64,000 nt of DNA from CAYXDO01 sp964463485 (GTDB lineage: Bacteria; Myxococcota; Kuafuiibacteriia; Kuafuiibacteriales; Kuafuiibacteriaceae). Location of the stretch: contig CAYXDO010000037.1 in NCBI GenBank assembly GCA_964463485.1, forward strand, positions 1 to 64,000, written 5' to 3'. The position numbers and the translations under genes were made by a program. Positions 25,942-35,600 of this stretch are shown piece by piece; the first letter of the stretch is position 1, and every line of letters starts with the position of its first letter. The notes beneath the pieces are model-generated. The model ran no database searches, was not told the DNA's origin, and saw only the letters and a program-made list of their open reading frames with translations.

Positions 25942-27470
25942 GTACAATGGGTACGGCGACCACCCGGGTGCTAGGCTTGACACTCATCGTGGCAACGGTC
26001 CTCCTCGTTTCGAAGACGGGATCGATTCTGGTGTCAGTGGGGATCGTGTCGTTCGCGTTGATTGCGCTCTGGCTCCTCCAGTCCGCGCCCTCCTCGTGGT
26101 CACTCGCGCTGCTCTTTGCGGCGATGGCCGTGGACGACCCTCAGTCCCTCCCCAACGAGGGGCGCTGGAAGTCGCCGTTCAACGAGCCCGGACGGCTTCT
26201 GTTCGAGAATCTGCGACACATCACCGGAATCGAATCGCAGCGCTTCTCGCTCTTCGAGCTTCTCGTGGCGACCCTCGCCGTGACCCTCCTGCTCCGACGA
26301 TCCTTTGCTCCCCAGTCGCACGAATCGCGTCTTCGAAAGGACACGCGCGTGCTCCGGACCTTCCTGGCCGTTGCGAGTGCGACCGTCGTCTGGCTATGTG
26401 TGTATGGGCAGCTTCGGGGCGGCGATTTCCGACAGTCGATGTGGCAGGGCAGGCAACTCTTCTGGTTGCCGATCCTCGGGTTCGTCTTCCTCGAGACACT
26501 CACGACGGAGGAGGCCAGGCGCAGGCTGCTGTGGGTCGTGGTTTTGGCGGCGACCCTTCGCGCGTCACTCGGCCTGTATTACTACTTCATCATCTGTCGA
26601 CCAGACGGGTACCTTCCCCATTACGCGACAAGTCACAGCGATACACTCCTATTCGGCGCGGCGACGATCATCGCGATCGCGCGGCTCCTCGAGCAGAATT
26701 CGAGGCGCTCCTGGGTGCTGGCGGCGGTGATCATTCCGCTCATGTTGGCGGCTATGGCCGCCAACAACCGAAGGCTCGCGTACGTCGCGCTCGCGGCCTG
26801 CGTGGCCTCGTCGTTCCCGCTGTGGCGACCCGCCGTTCGCCGGTTTCTTTGGATCGCCTCGGCGATAGCGACGCCCGTCTTGGCGCTCTATCTGGCATTG
26901 GGTTGGAGCTCGGGATCGAGGTTCTTCAGGCCGGCGTACTCGATTCGCACGATGATCTCGAGCGAAGACACTTCCACGGAGACGAGGGAGATCGAAAACT
27001 ACAATCTCACGACCACCGCGCTCGCAAGACCGATTCTGGGGCAGGGCCTTGGTCATCCTTATGATGAACGCGTGGTCGCCTATTCGATCGAGGCCAACTT
27101 CGAGCAGTATAGGTTCATCGCCCACAACAGCGTCCTGTGGCTGTTGTCGGTGGGTGGGTTGATCGGCTTTTTGGGGATCTGGATCATCGTCCCGCTGACG
27201 TCGCTGTATGCCTGGCGCGCGTACCGTCGGGCGAGGTCAGGGTCGGATCGAGTCTCAGCGGTCTTCTCACACTCGATTGTCGTGTTGTATTTGGCGCAGG
27301 CATACGGGGACATTGGGATGCAGAGCTGGCTTCCGACGCTGGTGCTCGGAGCCGCGCTCGGCATGGTTGGGAACCTCATGGCTTCGCTCGAGGCGCGGGC
27401 TGAGGACGCCACCCGCCGCAGGTCCTCGGCCGAGTTTGGTGCTGCTCATCTTGCGGAGGTGGTGTCGTGA
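25938..27470 (+). CDS. Wzy-type polymerase / O-antigen ligase-like protein
   Basis: A 510-aa polytopic membrane protein with roughly 11-12 helices and a large periplasmic loop (about 315-385, with ENYNLTTTALARPILGQGLGHPYDE). The ligase-type motif FIAHNSVLWLLSVGGLIGFLGI follows. The fold and the His-containing motif are those of the Wzy_C/O-antigen ligase superfamily, which polymerises lipid-linked repeat units in the periplasm. Located next to Wzz and in the same operon as Wzx, it is the likely polymerase. The start ATG 25938 overlaps the Wzz stop. Confidence 0.88.
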   Translation: MSTMGTATTRVLGLTLIVATVLLVSKTGSILVSVGIVSFALIALWLLQSAPSSWSLALLFAAMAVDDPQSLPNEGRWKSPFNEPGRLLFENLRHITGIESQRFSLFELLVATLAVTLLLRRSFAPQSHESRLRKDTRVLRTFLAVASATVVWLCVYGQLRGGDFRQSMWQGRQLFWLPILGFVFLETLTTEEARRRLLWVVVLAATLRASLGLYYYFIICRPDGYLPHYATSHSDTLLFGAATIIAIARLLEQNSRRSWVLAAVIIPLMLAAMAANNRRLAYVALAACVASSFPLWRPAVRRFLWIASAIATPVLALYLALGWSSGSRFFRPAYSIRTMISSEDTSTETREIENYNLTTTALARPILGQGLGHPYDERVVAYSIEANFEQYRFIAHNSVLWLLSVGGLIGFLGIWIIVPLTSLYAWRAYRRARSGSDRVSAVFSHSIVVLYLAQAYGDIGMQSWLPTLVLGAALGMVGNLMASLEARAEDATRRRSSAEFGAAHLAEVVS

Positions 27471-28651
27471 TCGTTCTCGAGCTGCTGCTCGTACTCGCTT
27501 CGGTGCCAGTTCTGGGTTGCTCGGGATATCTGGGCACTCTGGCATTTCTCTCGATTCTTCCGAGGACTCGGGTTTCGCGACCCGATTCTCCCAGGACCCG
27601 CTTCGACATCATCGTGCCCGCGCACGACGAGGAGGCGGGCATTGGATCGACCTTGGAGAGCCTCGGTCGGCTCGAGTATCCAAGAGGGCTCTATCGCGTC
27701 GTCGTGGTGGCAGACAATTGCAGCGACAACACCGCGAACAAGGCGCGATCGCTCGGAGCCACGGTCATCGAGCGTTGCGACCCGACCCGAATCGGGAAGG
27801 GTCACGCCCTCGCGTTTGCGTTTCGGGGGCGGACGTCGGCCGACGCCTTCGTCGTCGTCGATGCCGATTCTGTCGTGAGTAGCAACCTGCTCACGACGTT
27901 GGATGCGAGAATTCAGAATGGGGCCCGTGCCGTTCAGGTCCGGTATGTCGTGCGCAACCCGTTTGCGTCCTGGCGAACACGGTTGATGCATTTGGCGTTC
28001 GTCTTGTTTCACGACGTCCGCTCCCTCGGTCGAGCCAGGTTGGGACTCTCGAATGGGTTACGCGGAAACGGCATGGCGCTCCACAAGGCCGCCTTGCTTC
28101 GGGTCCCGTACGGAGCCTACTCGATCGTCGAGGATATCGAGTACGGCATCGAGTTGGCCCGCGCCGGCGTATCGGTCGAATATGCTCACGAAGCCACTGT
28201 GGCCGGCGAGATGGCTACCCACTCGGCGGCATCGCGCGATCAACGACTCCGATGGGAGAGTGGTCGCGCCGCTTTGGGTGAGTTGCTTGCGCGGCCGTTG
28301 TTGGCCGAGGGGTTTCGTCTCGTCGATCCGACTCGTGTCGATCTCGCGATCGACCTCTTGATCCCGCCGCTCAGTACCATCGCCTCGATGCTCGGGGCCG
28401 GGGTGACCGCAGCGTGTTGGCTCGCCTTCGCCACGGGTCAAGTCGGCCTGGCCGTGGCTCCGTGGTTCGTGGCGACGGGTCTCCTCGGACTCTATCTGGT
28501 TCGGGGGATCCAACTCAGCGGTCGAGGCCTCAGCGCGCTCGCGGACCTCGCGTGGGTGCCGGTGTACCTCGGTTGGAAGCTGTTGTGTCGGGCCTTCGAG
28601 CGACCCCCCAGAGGATGGGTACGAACGGCCAGGGAAGGAGAGCGAAGATGA
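27467..28651 (+). CDS. Membrane glycosyltransferase, GT2 family
   Basis: A 394-aa processive-type GT2 enzyme. A hydrophobic N-terminal helix (about 2-20) is followed by the GT-A domain: IIVPAHDEEAGIGSTL, VVVADNCSDNTA, the metal-binding VVVDADSVV (DxD), the acceptor-side VEDIEYGIEL (ED) and QRLRWESG (QxxRW). Two or more membrane helices end the protein. These D,D,D,QxxRW features match cellulose/hyaluronan synthase-like enzymes that add beta-linked sugars. It starts with GTG in a GTGA overlap. It could build the backbone recognised by the GH44 enzymes. Confidence 0.9.
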   Translation: MIVLELLLVLASVPVLGCSGYLGTLAFLSILPRTRVSRPDSPRTRFDIIVPAHDEEAGIGSTLESLGRLEYPRGLYRVVVVADNCSDNTANKARSLGATVIERCDPTRIGKGHALAFAFRGRTSADAFVVVDADSVVSSNLLTTLDARIQNGARAVQVRYVVRNPFASWRTRLMHLAFVLFHDVRSLGRARLGLSNGLRGNGMALHKAALLRVPYGAYSIVEDIEYGIELARAGVSVEYAHEATVAGEMATHSAASRDQRLRWESGRAALGELLARPLLAEGFRLVDPTRVDLAIDLLIPPLSTIASMLGAGVTAACWLAFATGQVGLAVAPWFVATGLLGLYLVRGIQLSGRGLSALADLAWVPVYLGWKLLCRAFERPPRGWVRTAREGERR

Positions 28652-29319
28652 TCGGCGATTTGATTGAGGACGGAATTGCACTCACTAGGGCGGCTCGGAT
28701 ACCCCTTTCCGCGCGCTCGGTGCTGAGCACGATCGCTCAGAACGACTCCTTCGCCATCGCGATTCTCGTTCGAGCCCGCCAGAGCCTGGCCAACGCGCAT
28801 ATCCCGGTGCTCGGGAGGGCATTGAGGCAGATCCAGGCGTCGCTTTACGGCATCGAGATCGATACCGAAGTGACCCTTGGTCACGGCGTCTATTTCATTC
28901 ACACCCTCGGGACGGTCATCGGAGGAACCTCCAAAATCGGGGACAGGGTACGGTTTTACGGAAACAACACGGTTGGGACTGCGAAAGAGAACGGCTACCC
29001 CGTGATCGAGTCCAACGTAGAAGTGGGTTGCGGAGCGCGAGTGCTCGGACCGATCACCGTCGGCGCTCGCTCGTTCATCGGGGCCAACGCGGTCGTGCTC
29101 GACGACGTCCCTCCGGACTCCATCGCGGTGGGCGTCCCGGCTCGCGTGATTCCACGACGTCCGAAGGAGGATCATAGAGATGAGTACCAAGGCGATCAGT
29201 CCGAGCGAGATCATCGATTTGGTCGTGCACACGTCTCCGGAGCTCCCTCCGACCTGGCAGCGCATCTGGATTCACGCTCGGGGGGTACCGTGGCGAACGC
29301 TGGCGATCGTCCCGACTGA
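28648..29319 (+). CDS. Serine acetyltransferase-like hexapeptide acyltransferase
   Basis: A left-handed beta-helix acyltransferase resembling the CysE/NeuD/colanic-acid acetyltransferase group. Motifs include GIEIDTEVTLGHGVYFIH (with the catalytic-type His), IGGTSKIGDRVRFYGNNTVG and VGCGARVLGPITVGARSFIGANAVVL, with closure GVPARVIPRR near residue 170. Family homology ends about there (nt 29165). The reading frame continues another 50 residues and overlaps the next gene by 140 nt. The tail looks like read-through of the other gene's coding sequence rather than a domain. The start overlaps the GT2 stop by 4 nt. Confidence 0.85.
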   Translation: MIGDLIEDGIALTRAARIPLSARSVLSTIAQNDSFAIAILVRARQSLANAHIPVLGRALRQIQASLYGIEIDTEVTLGHGVYFIHTLGTVIGGTSKIGDRVRFYGNNTVGTAKENGYPVIESNVEVGCGARVLGPITVGARSFIGANAVVLDDVPPDSIAVGVPARVIPRRPKEDHRDEYQGDQSERDHRFGRAHVSGAPSDLAAHLDSRSGGTVANAGDRPD

Positions 29320-29764
29320 GACGGGCACGCTGAGTAAGGGAGTATGCGAGGCGCTCGAACCCGTTGCGGCTCGATGTGAGCAGCGTGAGGTGCAGTTCGT
29401 CGACGCGACGGATCTGGCCCTCACGGAGGCGACGGCACTCTCGGATTACGTCGCAACGAGCACTCTGCTCGTGAGAACGGCGGTGTTCGAGCTGAGGTGT
29501 CCGCTCGAGGACGCCAGTGCGTTGGCTTTGACGAGAGTGGTGGATGCGGTGCTGCTCGTCGTATCACTCGGGAAGACCGAGCTGGATCGAGCTCAGCGAC
29601 TCATTCAGCTCATTGGACGGGATCGAATCGTCGGGTGCATCGCACTTCGAGAGAGTGAGCCGAGTAGAAAGCGGGCCGCTCCGAAGGCGTCGAGTGGAGG
29701 GACGAAGGTACCGAGGTTCCGGCCCCGCTGGGCGAGGTCTGGAAAGGGGACGAGCGATGAGTGA
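29180..29764 (+). CDS. BY-kinase/CpsD-like protein lacking a P-loop (194 aa)
   Basis: The start is well supported: AAGGAGG stands 8 nt before ATG 29180, and third codon positions in the overlap are G/C rich in this frame. Residues about 38-155 follow the strand order of a ParA/MinD-type BY-kinase domain. LAIVPTE stands where Walker A would be but has no GxxxxGK[ST]. FVDAT is an A'-like strand, and VVDAVLLVVSLGKTELDRAQRLIQLIGRDRIVGCIAL closely resembles the C-terminal part of CpsD/Wze. The tail (about 160-194) is basic and Ser-rich without a Tyr cluster. It may be a non-catalytic partner of the Wzz-like protein. The family placement is inference. Confidence 0.7.
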   Translation: MSTKAISPSEIIDLVVHTSPELPPTWQRIWIHARGVPWRTLAIVPTETGTLSKGVCEALEPVAARCEQREVQFVDATDLALTEATALSDYVATSTLLVRTAVFELRCPLEDASALALTRVVDAVLLVVSLGKTELDRAQRLIQLIGRDRIVGCIALRESEPSRKRAAPKASSGGTKVPRFRPRWARSGKGTSDE

Positions 29765-31472
29765 CTTCTTGAACGAGTTGATCGACCTTGCGGGCGGGGC
29801 TGCTCGGACCCGTGCGGACGCAGCTCCGAAGCTCGACGTTTCGGTGGTCATACCGACCTTTGGCAGGCCGGCGTCGCTCCCCTTGTTGCTCCGTGGGCTG
29901 GAGGTGCAGGACCTCGATGGGGATCGATTCGAGGTCATCGTCGTCGACGACGGTTCACCGACGCCGATCGAGGGGCGGATCGGTAGGGAGCTAGCTCGGT
30001 GCCAGCTCCGGATTCTGCGGCAGGAGAATTCGGGTCCTGGAGCGGCGCGCAATCTGGGGGCTCGCGAGGCGAGGGGTGAGTTGCTGGTGTTCGTGGACGA
30101 CGACATGCGGGTGGGTCCTGGGTTCCTGCGAGCGCACTTGTCCGCGCATGCCACTCACCTGCGACGGGTCGTCCTGGGCCGGATGGCTCCTGATCCGCGA
30201 CTGGCGGGGATGCCGCTGTTCGAGCGCTTCCACGCGGCCATGTTGAAAGACTTCGAGACGAGCGTGGCGGAAGGCGTGCCTATTTCCGGCGTGCAACTGT
30301 ATTCGGGCAATTTCTCAGTTCGTCGGGAGTCGTTCTTGGAGTTGGGCGGGTTCAATGCCGGGCTTCGGCGCTCGGAGGATCGTGAGCTCGGGATTCGGTG
30401 CGAGAAGCTCGGATATGAGCTCGTCTTGAGCTCCCAGGCGGAGTCGACGCACTGCTCGGACCACACCGACGAGACGACTTGGCTCGATCGAGGGCGGGCT
30501 TATGGCAGCTCGGACAGCTTCATCTCAGGGCTTCATCCGGAGGTTGAGTCCGCCGACCCTTGGCGGTTCATGTTTCTCGTGTCACCGGTCTCTCGACTCC
30601 CGCTGCTCGTGTCCAGCATGACTCCAGAGGGGGCGCGCGCGATGTCCCGGGCTGCGCTCGCGGCCAGTCACTTCCTCGATGTGGGACGTCTCGCGAGCTC
30701 CGAGCGGCTGGACGAGAAGCTGAGTCGTTGGACCCTAGCCGGCACGACGTTTGCGTTTGGCGTCGAATATTTTGCCGGCGTGGGTCAGCAGGCGGGGTCG
30801 GCGAAGCGGGCCCTTTTGGGTCTTCGAGCCTACCTGGGGAAGCGGTCCCATCGAGCAAAGGACGGCGTCTCCAACGTGCTCCGTATGATCGAGGAGCTTC
30901 GGGCGGACCGCGACGCTTTTTACGAGTATCGCGCGAAATATCGCGACCCGCAGCTTCCTGAGGAGCCGAGGAGCGCCCTCCTGTCGGACCTCGTCGAGCG
31001 GATCGGGATCCAAATCTGCGGGGTGATTCGGTTGATGGGTTGCCTCGAGGCCTCGGGCCACGAGTCCTCGGCCCGGGCGATTTCGAGAGCGATTCGCCAC
31101 GTCTATGGCGCAGATATTCACTGGAAAGCTCAGATCGAACCGGGGCTCGTCATCGTCCACGGCCAAGGGTTGGTGATTGGCCACGGGGCGAGAGTTGGGC
31201 GCAAGTGCATCCTCTTTCACAACGTCACCCTCGGTGAGGGACGCGACGCGCGAAGCCGGGAGGTTGGGTCTCCAACTCTTGGAGACGAAGTTCATGTCGG
31301 GCCAGGCGCGTGCCTGATCGGGCCGATCTCGATCGCCTCCAAGAGTAAGGTCGCTCCGGGCACGGTCCTCATGCACTCGATCCCGGCGGCGGCCGTCGTC
31401 TCCATGTCGGAGCCGAGGACGGTGCTGAGGCGCGAGATGGCCACCGATGATGCGACCGAGGGCGCAGCATGA
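29757..31472 (+). CDS. Fusion: GT2 glycosyltransferase plus serine-acetyltransferase-like domain
   Basis: A 571-aa bifunctional protein. Residues about 25-260 are a GT-A glycosyltransferase with VSVVIPTFGRPASLPLLLRGL, VIVVDDGSP, GPGAARNLGAREA and the metal-binding VFVDDDMRV. A linker of about 120 residues follows. Residues about 400-560 resemble the helical N-terminal part and beta-helix of CysE: IRHVYGADIHWKAQIEPGLVIVHGQGLVIGHGARVG and ILFHNVTLGEG, with the catalytic-type His pair. Closure by VAPGTVLMHSIP is visible. It probably adds a sugar and acetylates it or its acceptor. It overlaps the previous gene by 8 nt and the next by 4 nt. Confidence 0.88.
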   Translation: MSDFLNELIDLAGGAARTRADAAPKLDVSVVIPTFGRPASLPLLLRGLEVQDLDGDRFEVIVVDDGSPTPIEGRIGRELARCQLRILRQENSGPGAARNLGAREARGELLVFVDDDMRVGPGFLRAHLSAHATHLRRVVLGRMAPDPRLAGMPLFERFHAAMLKDFETSVAEGVPISGVQLYSGNFSVRRESFLELGGFNAGLRRSEDRELGIRCEKLGYELVLSSQAESTHCSDHTDETTWLDRGRAYGSSDSFISGLHPEVESADPWRFMFLVSPVSRLPLLVSSMTPEGARAMSRAALAASHFLDVGRLASSERLDEKLSRWTLAGTTFAFGVEYFAGVGQQAGSAKRALLGLRAYLGKRSHRAKDGVSNVLRMIEELRADRDAFYEYRAKYRDPQLPEEPRSALLSDLVERIGIQICGVIRLMGCLEASGHESSARAISRAIRHVYGADIHWKAQIEPGLVIVHGQGLVIGHGARVGRKCILFHNVTLGEGRDARSREVGSPTLGDEVHVGPGACLIGPISIASKSKVAPGTVLMHSIPAAAVVSMSEPRTVLRREMATDDATEGAA

Positions 31473-32488
31473 GTCCCAACTTCTTCTCGTCGGACGAGTT
31501 TCTCGAAGCTACGGCCGAGGCGCGCTTCCCGGGACGCGAGCATCGAATCGGTTCGTTCGAGGTCGGACCCCGTTCTTACCGACTGTTGTCGGTTGCGGGC
31601 GAGGTCAAGAGATCACTTCCCTACGCCGACTTCTTCGAACCGATCGAGCTCGCCAAACCTCCTGCGCTCGCATCATTGCGAAGCTTCGACTCCGCTGCTT
31701 CTGGCCCAGTCCGCAACTCGGGCGGTCGGCCCGAGCTCATGGAGCGTGTGCGCCATTTACCTCGAGCTTCTTGGCGCAGATGTCGAGGGAACCTCGAGGC
31801 CTTTCCGCCTGAGCGACAACTCGCGCCGTTCGTCGAATGGAGTCGGTTTCCTCGGTGGTCCGACTATGAAGACTTCCTGCGTGAGCGTTCGCACGGCTTG
31901 AGCTCCCTCGTTCGCAGAAACCGCCGAGCCCTCGCGCATGGACACGGCGAAATTCGGTTCGAGGTCAGGTGCGAGGATCCGGTCATCCTCGATCGATGCC
32001 TCACGCTCAAATCGAAACAATACCGCCGGACTCTGTTGCCGGACCTCTTGAGCTCGCCCGCGAACCGTCGCCTCTTTCACCTGCTGCTCGCTCGTCGTGC
32101 GCTTTGGGTGTCCGTTCTGTGGGCGGGAGCTCGGCCCGCGGCCATTCATGCAGGCGCGCTCTACGATCGACGATTCTACTACTGGGTTCCGGTTTACGAC
32201 CCCGAGCTCGCTTCGGCCAGCCCGGGGCGGCTCCTGCTGCTCGAGCTCCTCGAGTGGAGTCATCGGAGCGGACACACCGAGCTCGACTTGTTGGCCGGAA
32301 ACGAGCCTTATAAGCTCGTGTATGCGACGGGAGCGAGAGTCGTCGAGCCCGACGGGACCAAGCCATTGGCCGAACGTTTGTGGCATTCGACGCGGGCCAG
32401 ACTCATCCCGCGGATTCGCGACCATCCTGGGTTGTATTCGGCGCTGCAAAGCGGAAAGCGTTGGTTCCTGACCCAAGCCAGTCGATGA
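31469..32488 (+). CDS. GNAT-type acetyltransferase (BioF2/CelD-like, Acetyltransf_6)
   Basis: A 339-aa protein with the double-GNAT layout of the CelD/FemAB-like group. LVRRNRRALAHGHGEIRFEV in the middle and the C-terminal PAAIHAGALYDRRFYYWVPVYDPELASASPGRLLLLELLEW are typical of this family, including the conserved YDPxxxxxSPG. Such proteins acylate or aminoacylate sugars in exopolysaccharide clusters. It is the last gene of the coupled operon; the next gene is 124 nt downstream. The exact donor and acceptor cannot be read from sequence. Confidence 0.85.
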   Translation: MSPNFFSSDEFLEATAEARFPGREHRIGSFEVGPRSYRLLSVAGEVKRSLPYADFFEPIELAKPPALASLRSFDSAASGPVRNSGGRPELMERVRHLPRASWRRCRGNLEAFPPERQLAPFVEWSRFPRWSDYEDFLRERSHGLSSLVRRNRRALAHGHGEIRFEVRCEDPVILDRCLTLKSKQYRRTLLPDLLSSPANRRLFHLLLARRALWVSVLWAGARPAAIHAGALYDRRFYYWVPVYDPELASASPGRLLLLELLEWSHRSGHTELDLLAGNEPYKLVYATGARVVEPDGTKPLAERLWHSTRARLIPRIRDHPGLYSALQSGKRWFLTQASR

Positions 32489-32612
32489 CCGCGTCGAGAC
32501 CCGCGATTCAGGGACTTGATGCGAGGGTCCGCGCCGGTCCGTGCCCGAGCTTCGCTCGGTGTGATCGCCGGCCGAGGTTGTCAGGCGCGGAAATCCGAAC
32601 GACTATCTCGAG

Positions 32613-35600
32613 GTGAGGTTTTCCGCAGTCGCTCTGACAGTGGCGTTCTTCGGCCTGGCTTGTTCCGACGCGGAGCAGCCGGCGTCGTTGAATCCAACGC
32701 TCGATGCTTCGACCGTGTTGTGCGCTGAAGGCTGCCCGGAGGGCATGCGCTGCAACGGCGGCGTATGCGAGCCGGCGAGCGCGCCCGACGCGGGCGTTCT
32801 GAGAGGACAGGCCGTGGTCGAACCGAGCGAGATCAACTTCGGCGCGTTCTCGCTCGGCGTCGCGGTCGAGGTGACGCTGGTCGTGTCGAACCGGGGGTCC
32901 GGGGAGCTTCAGGTGCTCGCGATGGAGATCGAGAGCAACGCGCAGGGTGAGCTCGAGGTGGTTCTTGGGGAGGCGCTCCCGAGGACCTTGGCGTCGGGCG
33001 ACTCGGTAGCCGCTCGAATTCGATACAAAGCATCTGACGGGATCGAAGACCATGATCGTCTCCGAGTGATCACCGACGACCCCGAGCGTCCGATCGTCGT
33101 GGTACCGCTGATTGCCGAGTACAAAGGGGTCGCGGACGTTCGGGTGAGTGCGACTTTGGGCGGGCCTCCGCTGGCTTCAGTCGACCTGGGATCGGTTTCC
33201 ACGGGAACCGAGCGAACGGTGCGGGTGCTCTTGGCAAACGCGGGGACGGGCAACTCACTCCTCGAAGTGACGTCCGCGGACGTCGTCCCCGGCCGAGTCT
33301 TTTCCGTAGGGACGGCGCCCGCCCTGCCCGCGCTCCTCAACCGCACGCGACCGGAGGTGGCGTGCGGGACGGCCGCCGAGTGTCCTAGCCCGGCGGTGAG
33401 TTGCACCGACGGCGTATGTCTCGACGGGGCGGGCGTTCCGCTCGACCACGTCGCGCTCGACGTGAAGTTTCGGCCGGCCCAGGCGAGCGCGTACGAAGAG
33501 ACGCTCGAGCTCGAGTCGAGTGACCCCGACGGCTCGCCGCTCATCGTACGCCTGCTCGGTCGAGGGATCGAGGCCGCTCTGACGGTGAGTCCCGACCCGA
33601 TCGACCTCGGCGACATCTTCGTTGGGTACCCGAAGTCGCTCGAAGTCACGGTGGGCAACGCGGGCACCGACGTGCTCAGGATCTCCGCCATCGAGCTCGT
33701 GGACGCCTCTCTGGTCGAGCTCAGCGCACCGTCGCTTCCGCTCGAAATCACTCCGAGCACCCAGCTCCCGCTTTCCCTCTCCGCACCTGCAACGAGCGCA
33801 GGCAAAATCGCCGGCACTCTGCGAATCACCGCGAGCGGCTCCACGCGAGATGTTCCCATTTTCGGACGGGTGCAGCCGCCACCGAGGGTCGTGACGTCCA
33901 CCGGTAGCGTCGACTTCGCCGAGGTTCACGTGTTTCGCACGCCGGGTTCGGAAACGCGCACGATCACCGTTCGCAACGAGGGAGGCTCGCCTCTGATCTT
34001 CTCGGCGGTGGGTCTGGCGGCCTCGAGCTCCTCGGACTTCGCCCTCGCTCCGGGAGCTCCGGCTCAGCTGCTGCCGGGTGAGTCTGCCGAGCTCACGATC
34101 ACTTACTCTCCGATGGCGATCGGACCGGACGCGGGCTCGCTCGAGCTCGTGACCAACGACCCAGCTCGCGCGCTGGCGGCGGTGACGCTTCGTGGCGAAG
34201 GGACCGACCCTACGGCGTTCCTCTTCAAATCGACGATCCCGCCGCTCCCGGCATCGCCGATCGACTTCGGCCCGGTTTATCGGGGCGCGTTGCCCGAACC
34301 CATCACGCTCTCGGTGCAGAATACGGGAACGGGACACCTCTTGCTGAGTGACGTCAGACTCACTCTTGGGTCGAGTCCCGACTTCGTCGTGGAGGTGCCG
34401 GCCCTGCCTCGGTCGCTTTCGCAGGGTGAGACGATCGAGGTGGTGGTGCGCTACTCTCCCGCCGTCGTTGGGTCCGATACTGGCGCCATCCAAATTCTCA
34501 GTAACGACCGTGACAGCAGCCCGCAGACGGTCGCCGTCACCGGCTCTGGCACGAATTGCTTGGTGCCAAACACGTGGGACGAAGACGAGGATCCGAGCAA
34601 CGGGTGTGAGTACTTTTGTGTCTACGCCTCGTCGGTGGAGCGCTGCAACAGCGCCGACGACGACTGCAACGGAGACTTCGACGAAGGATTTGGGCTCGGC
34701 GACCCGTGCGATGGTCAAGGCCAATGCGGGGCCGGCGTCCTGGAATGCTCGACTTCGGACAACACTCGATCGGTTTGCTCGACCGAGCGCGACCAATCCG
34801 CGGACCAGAGCGTAGCCGAGAGCTGCAACGAGCTCGACGATGACTGTGACGGCAGGCTCGACAACGGCTTCGACCTGCTGACCGATCGGGTCAACTGCGG
34901 TGAGTGCGGGATCGCGTGCACGGCCTCGAACGGAACACCGGAGTGTTTCGGGGGCCAGTGTCGGGTGGCGGCGTGCGCGGCACCGTTCGACGACTGCAAC
35001 AGGGTGTACGCCGATGGGTGCGAGGCCAACTTGTTGACCGACGTGGGGACCTGCGGGACCTGCGACATCGTCTGCGCGGTGAGCCACGGGACCCCGGCGT
35101 GCGCTTCGGGCTCGTGTCGGGTAGCGACGTGTGACGATGGATTCTTCGACTGCAACGGCCAGTATCCGGACGGCTGCGAGGCGAACCTGGTGAGCGACAT
35201 CGCGACGTGCGGAAGCTGCACCACGGTGTGCTCCGTGAGTCATGGAGCTCCAGTCTGCAACGCCCGAGTCTGCGGGATCGGAGGCTGTGTCGAGCCTTGG
35301 GACGACTGCAACTCTGCCTACGTCGACGGTTGTGAGACCAACACCGACTCGACGCCGAGCCACTGCGGGGGATGCGGCAACCCATGTTCGGTGACGAACG
35401 GCTCCCCCGCGTGTGTCGCCGGGCTCTGTGAGATCGCGACCTGCGTCGCGCCGTTCGACGATTGCAACACGACCTACGCAGATGGGTGCGAGACCAACAC
35501 GCGAACGACCGTGAATCACTGCGGCGCTTGTGGCCAGCCTTGTCTGACTCCGAACGGGACGCCGGCGTGTCTCGCCGGAGATTGCGAGATCGCGGCTTGC

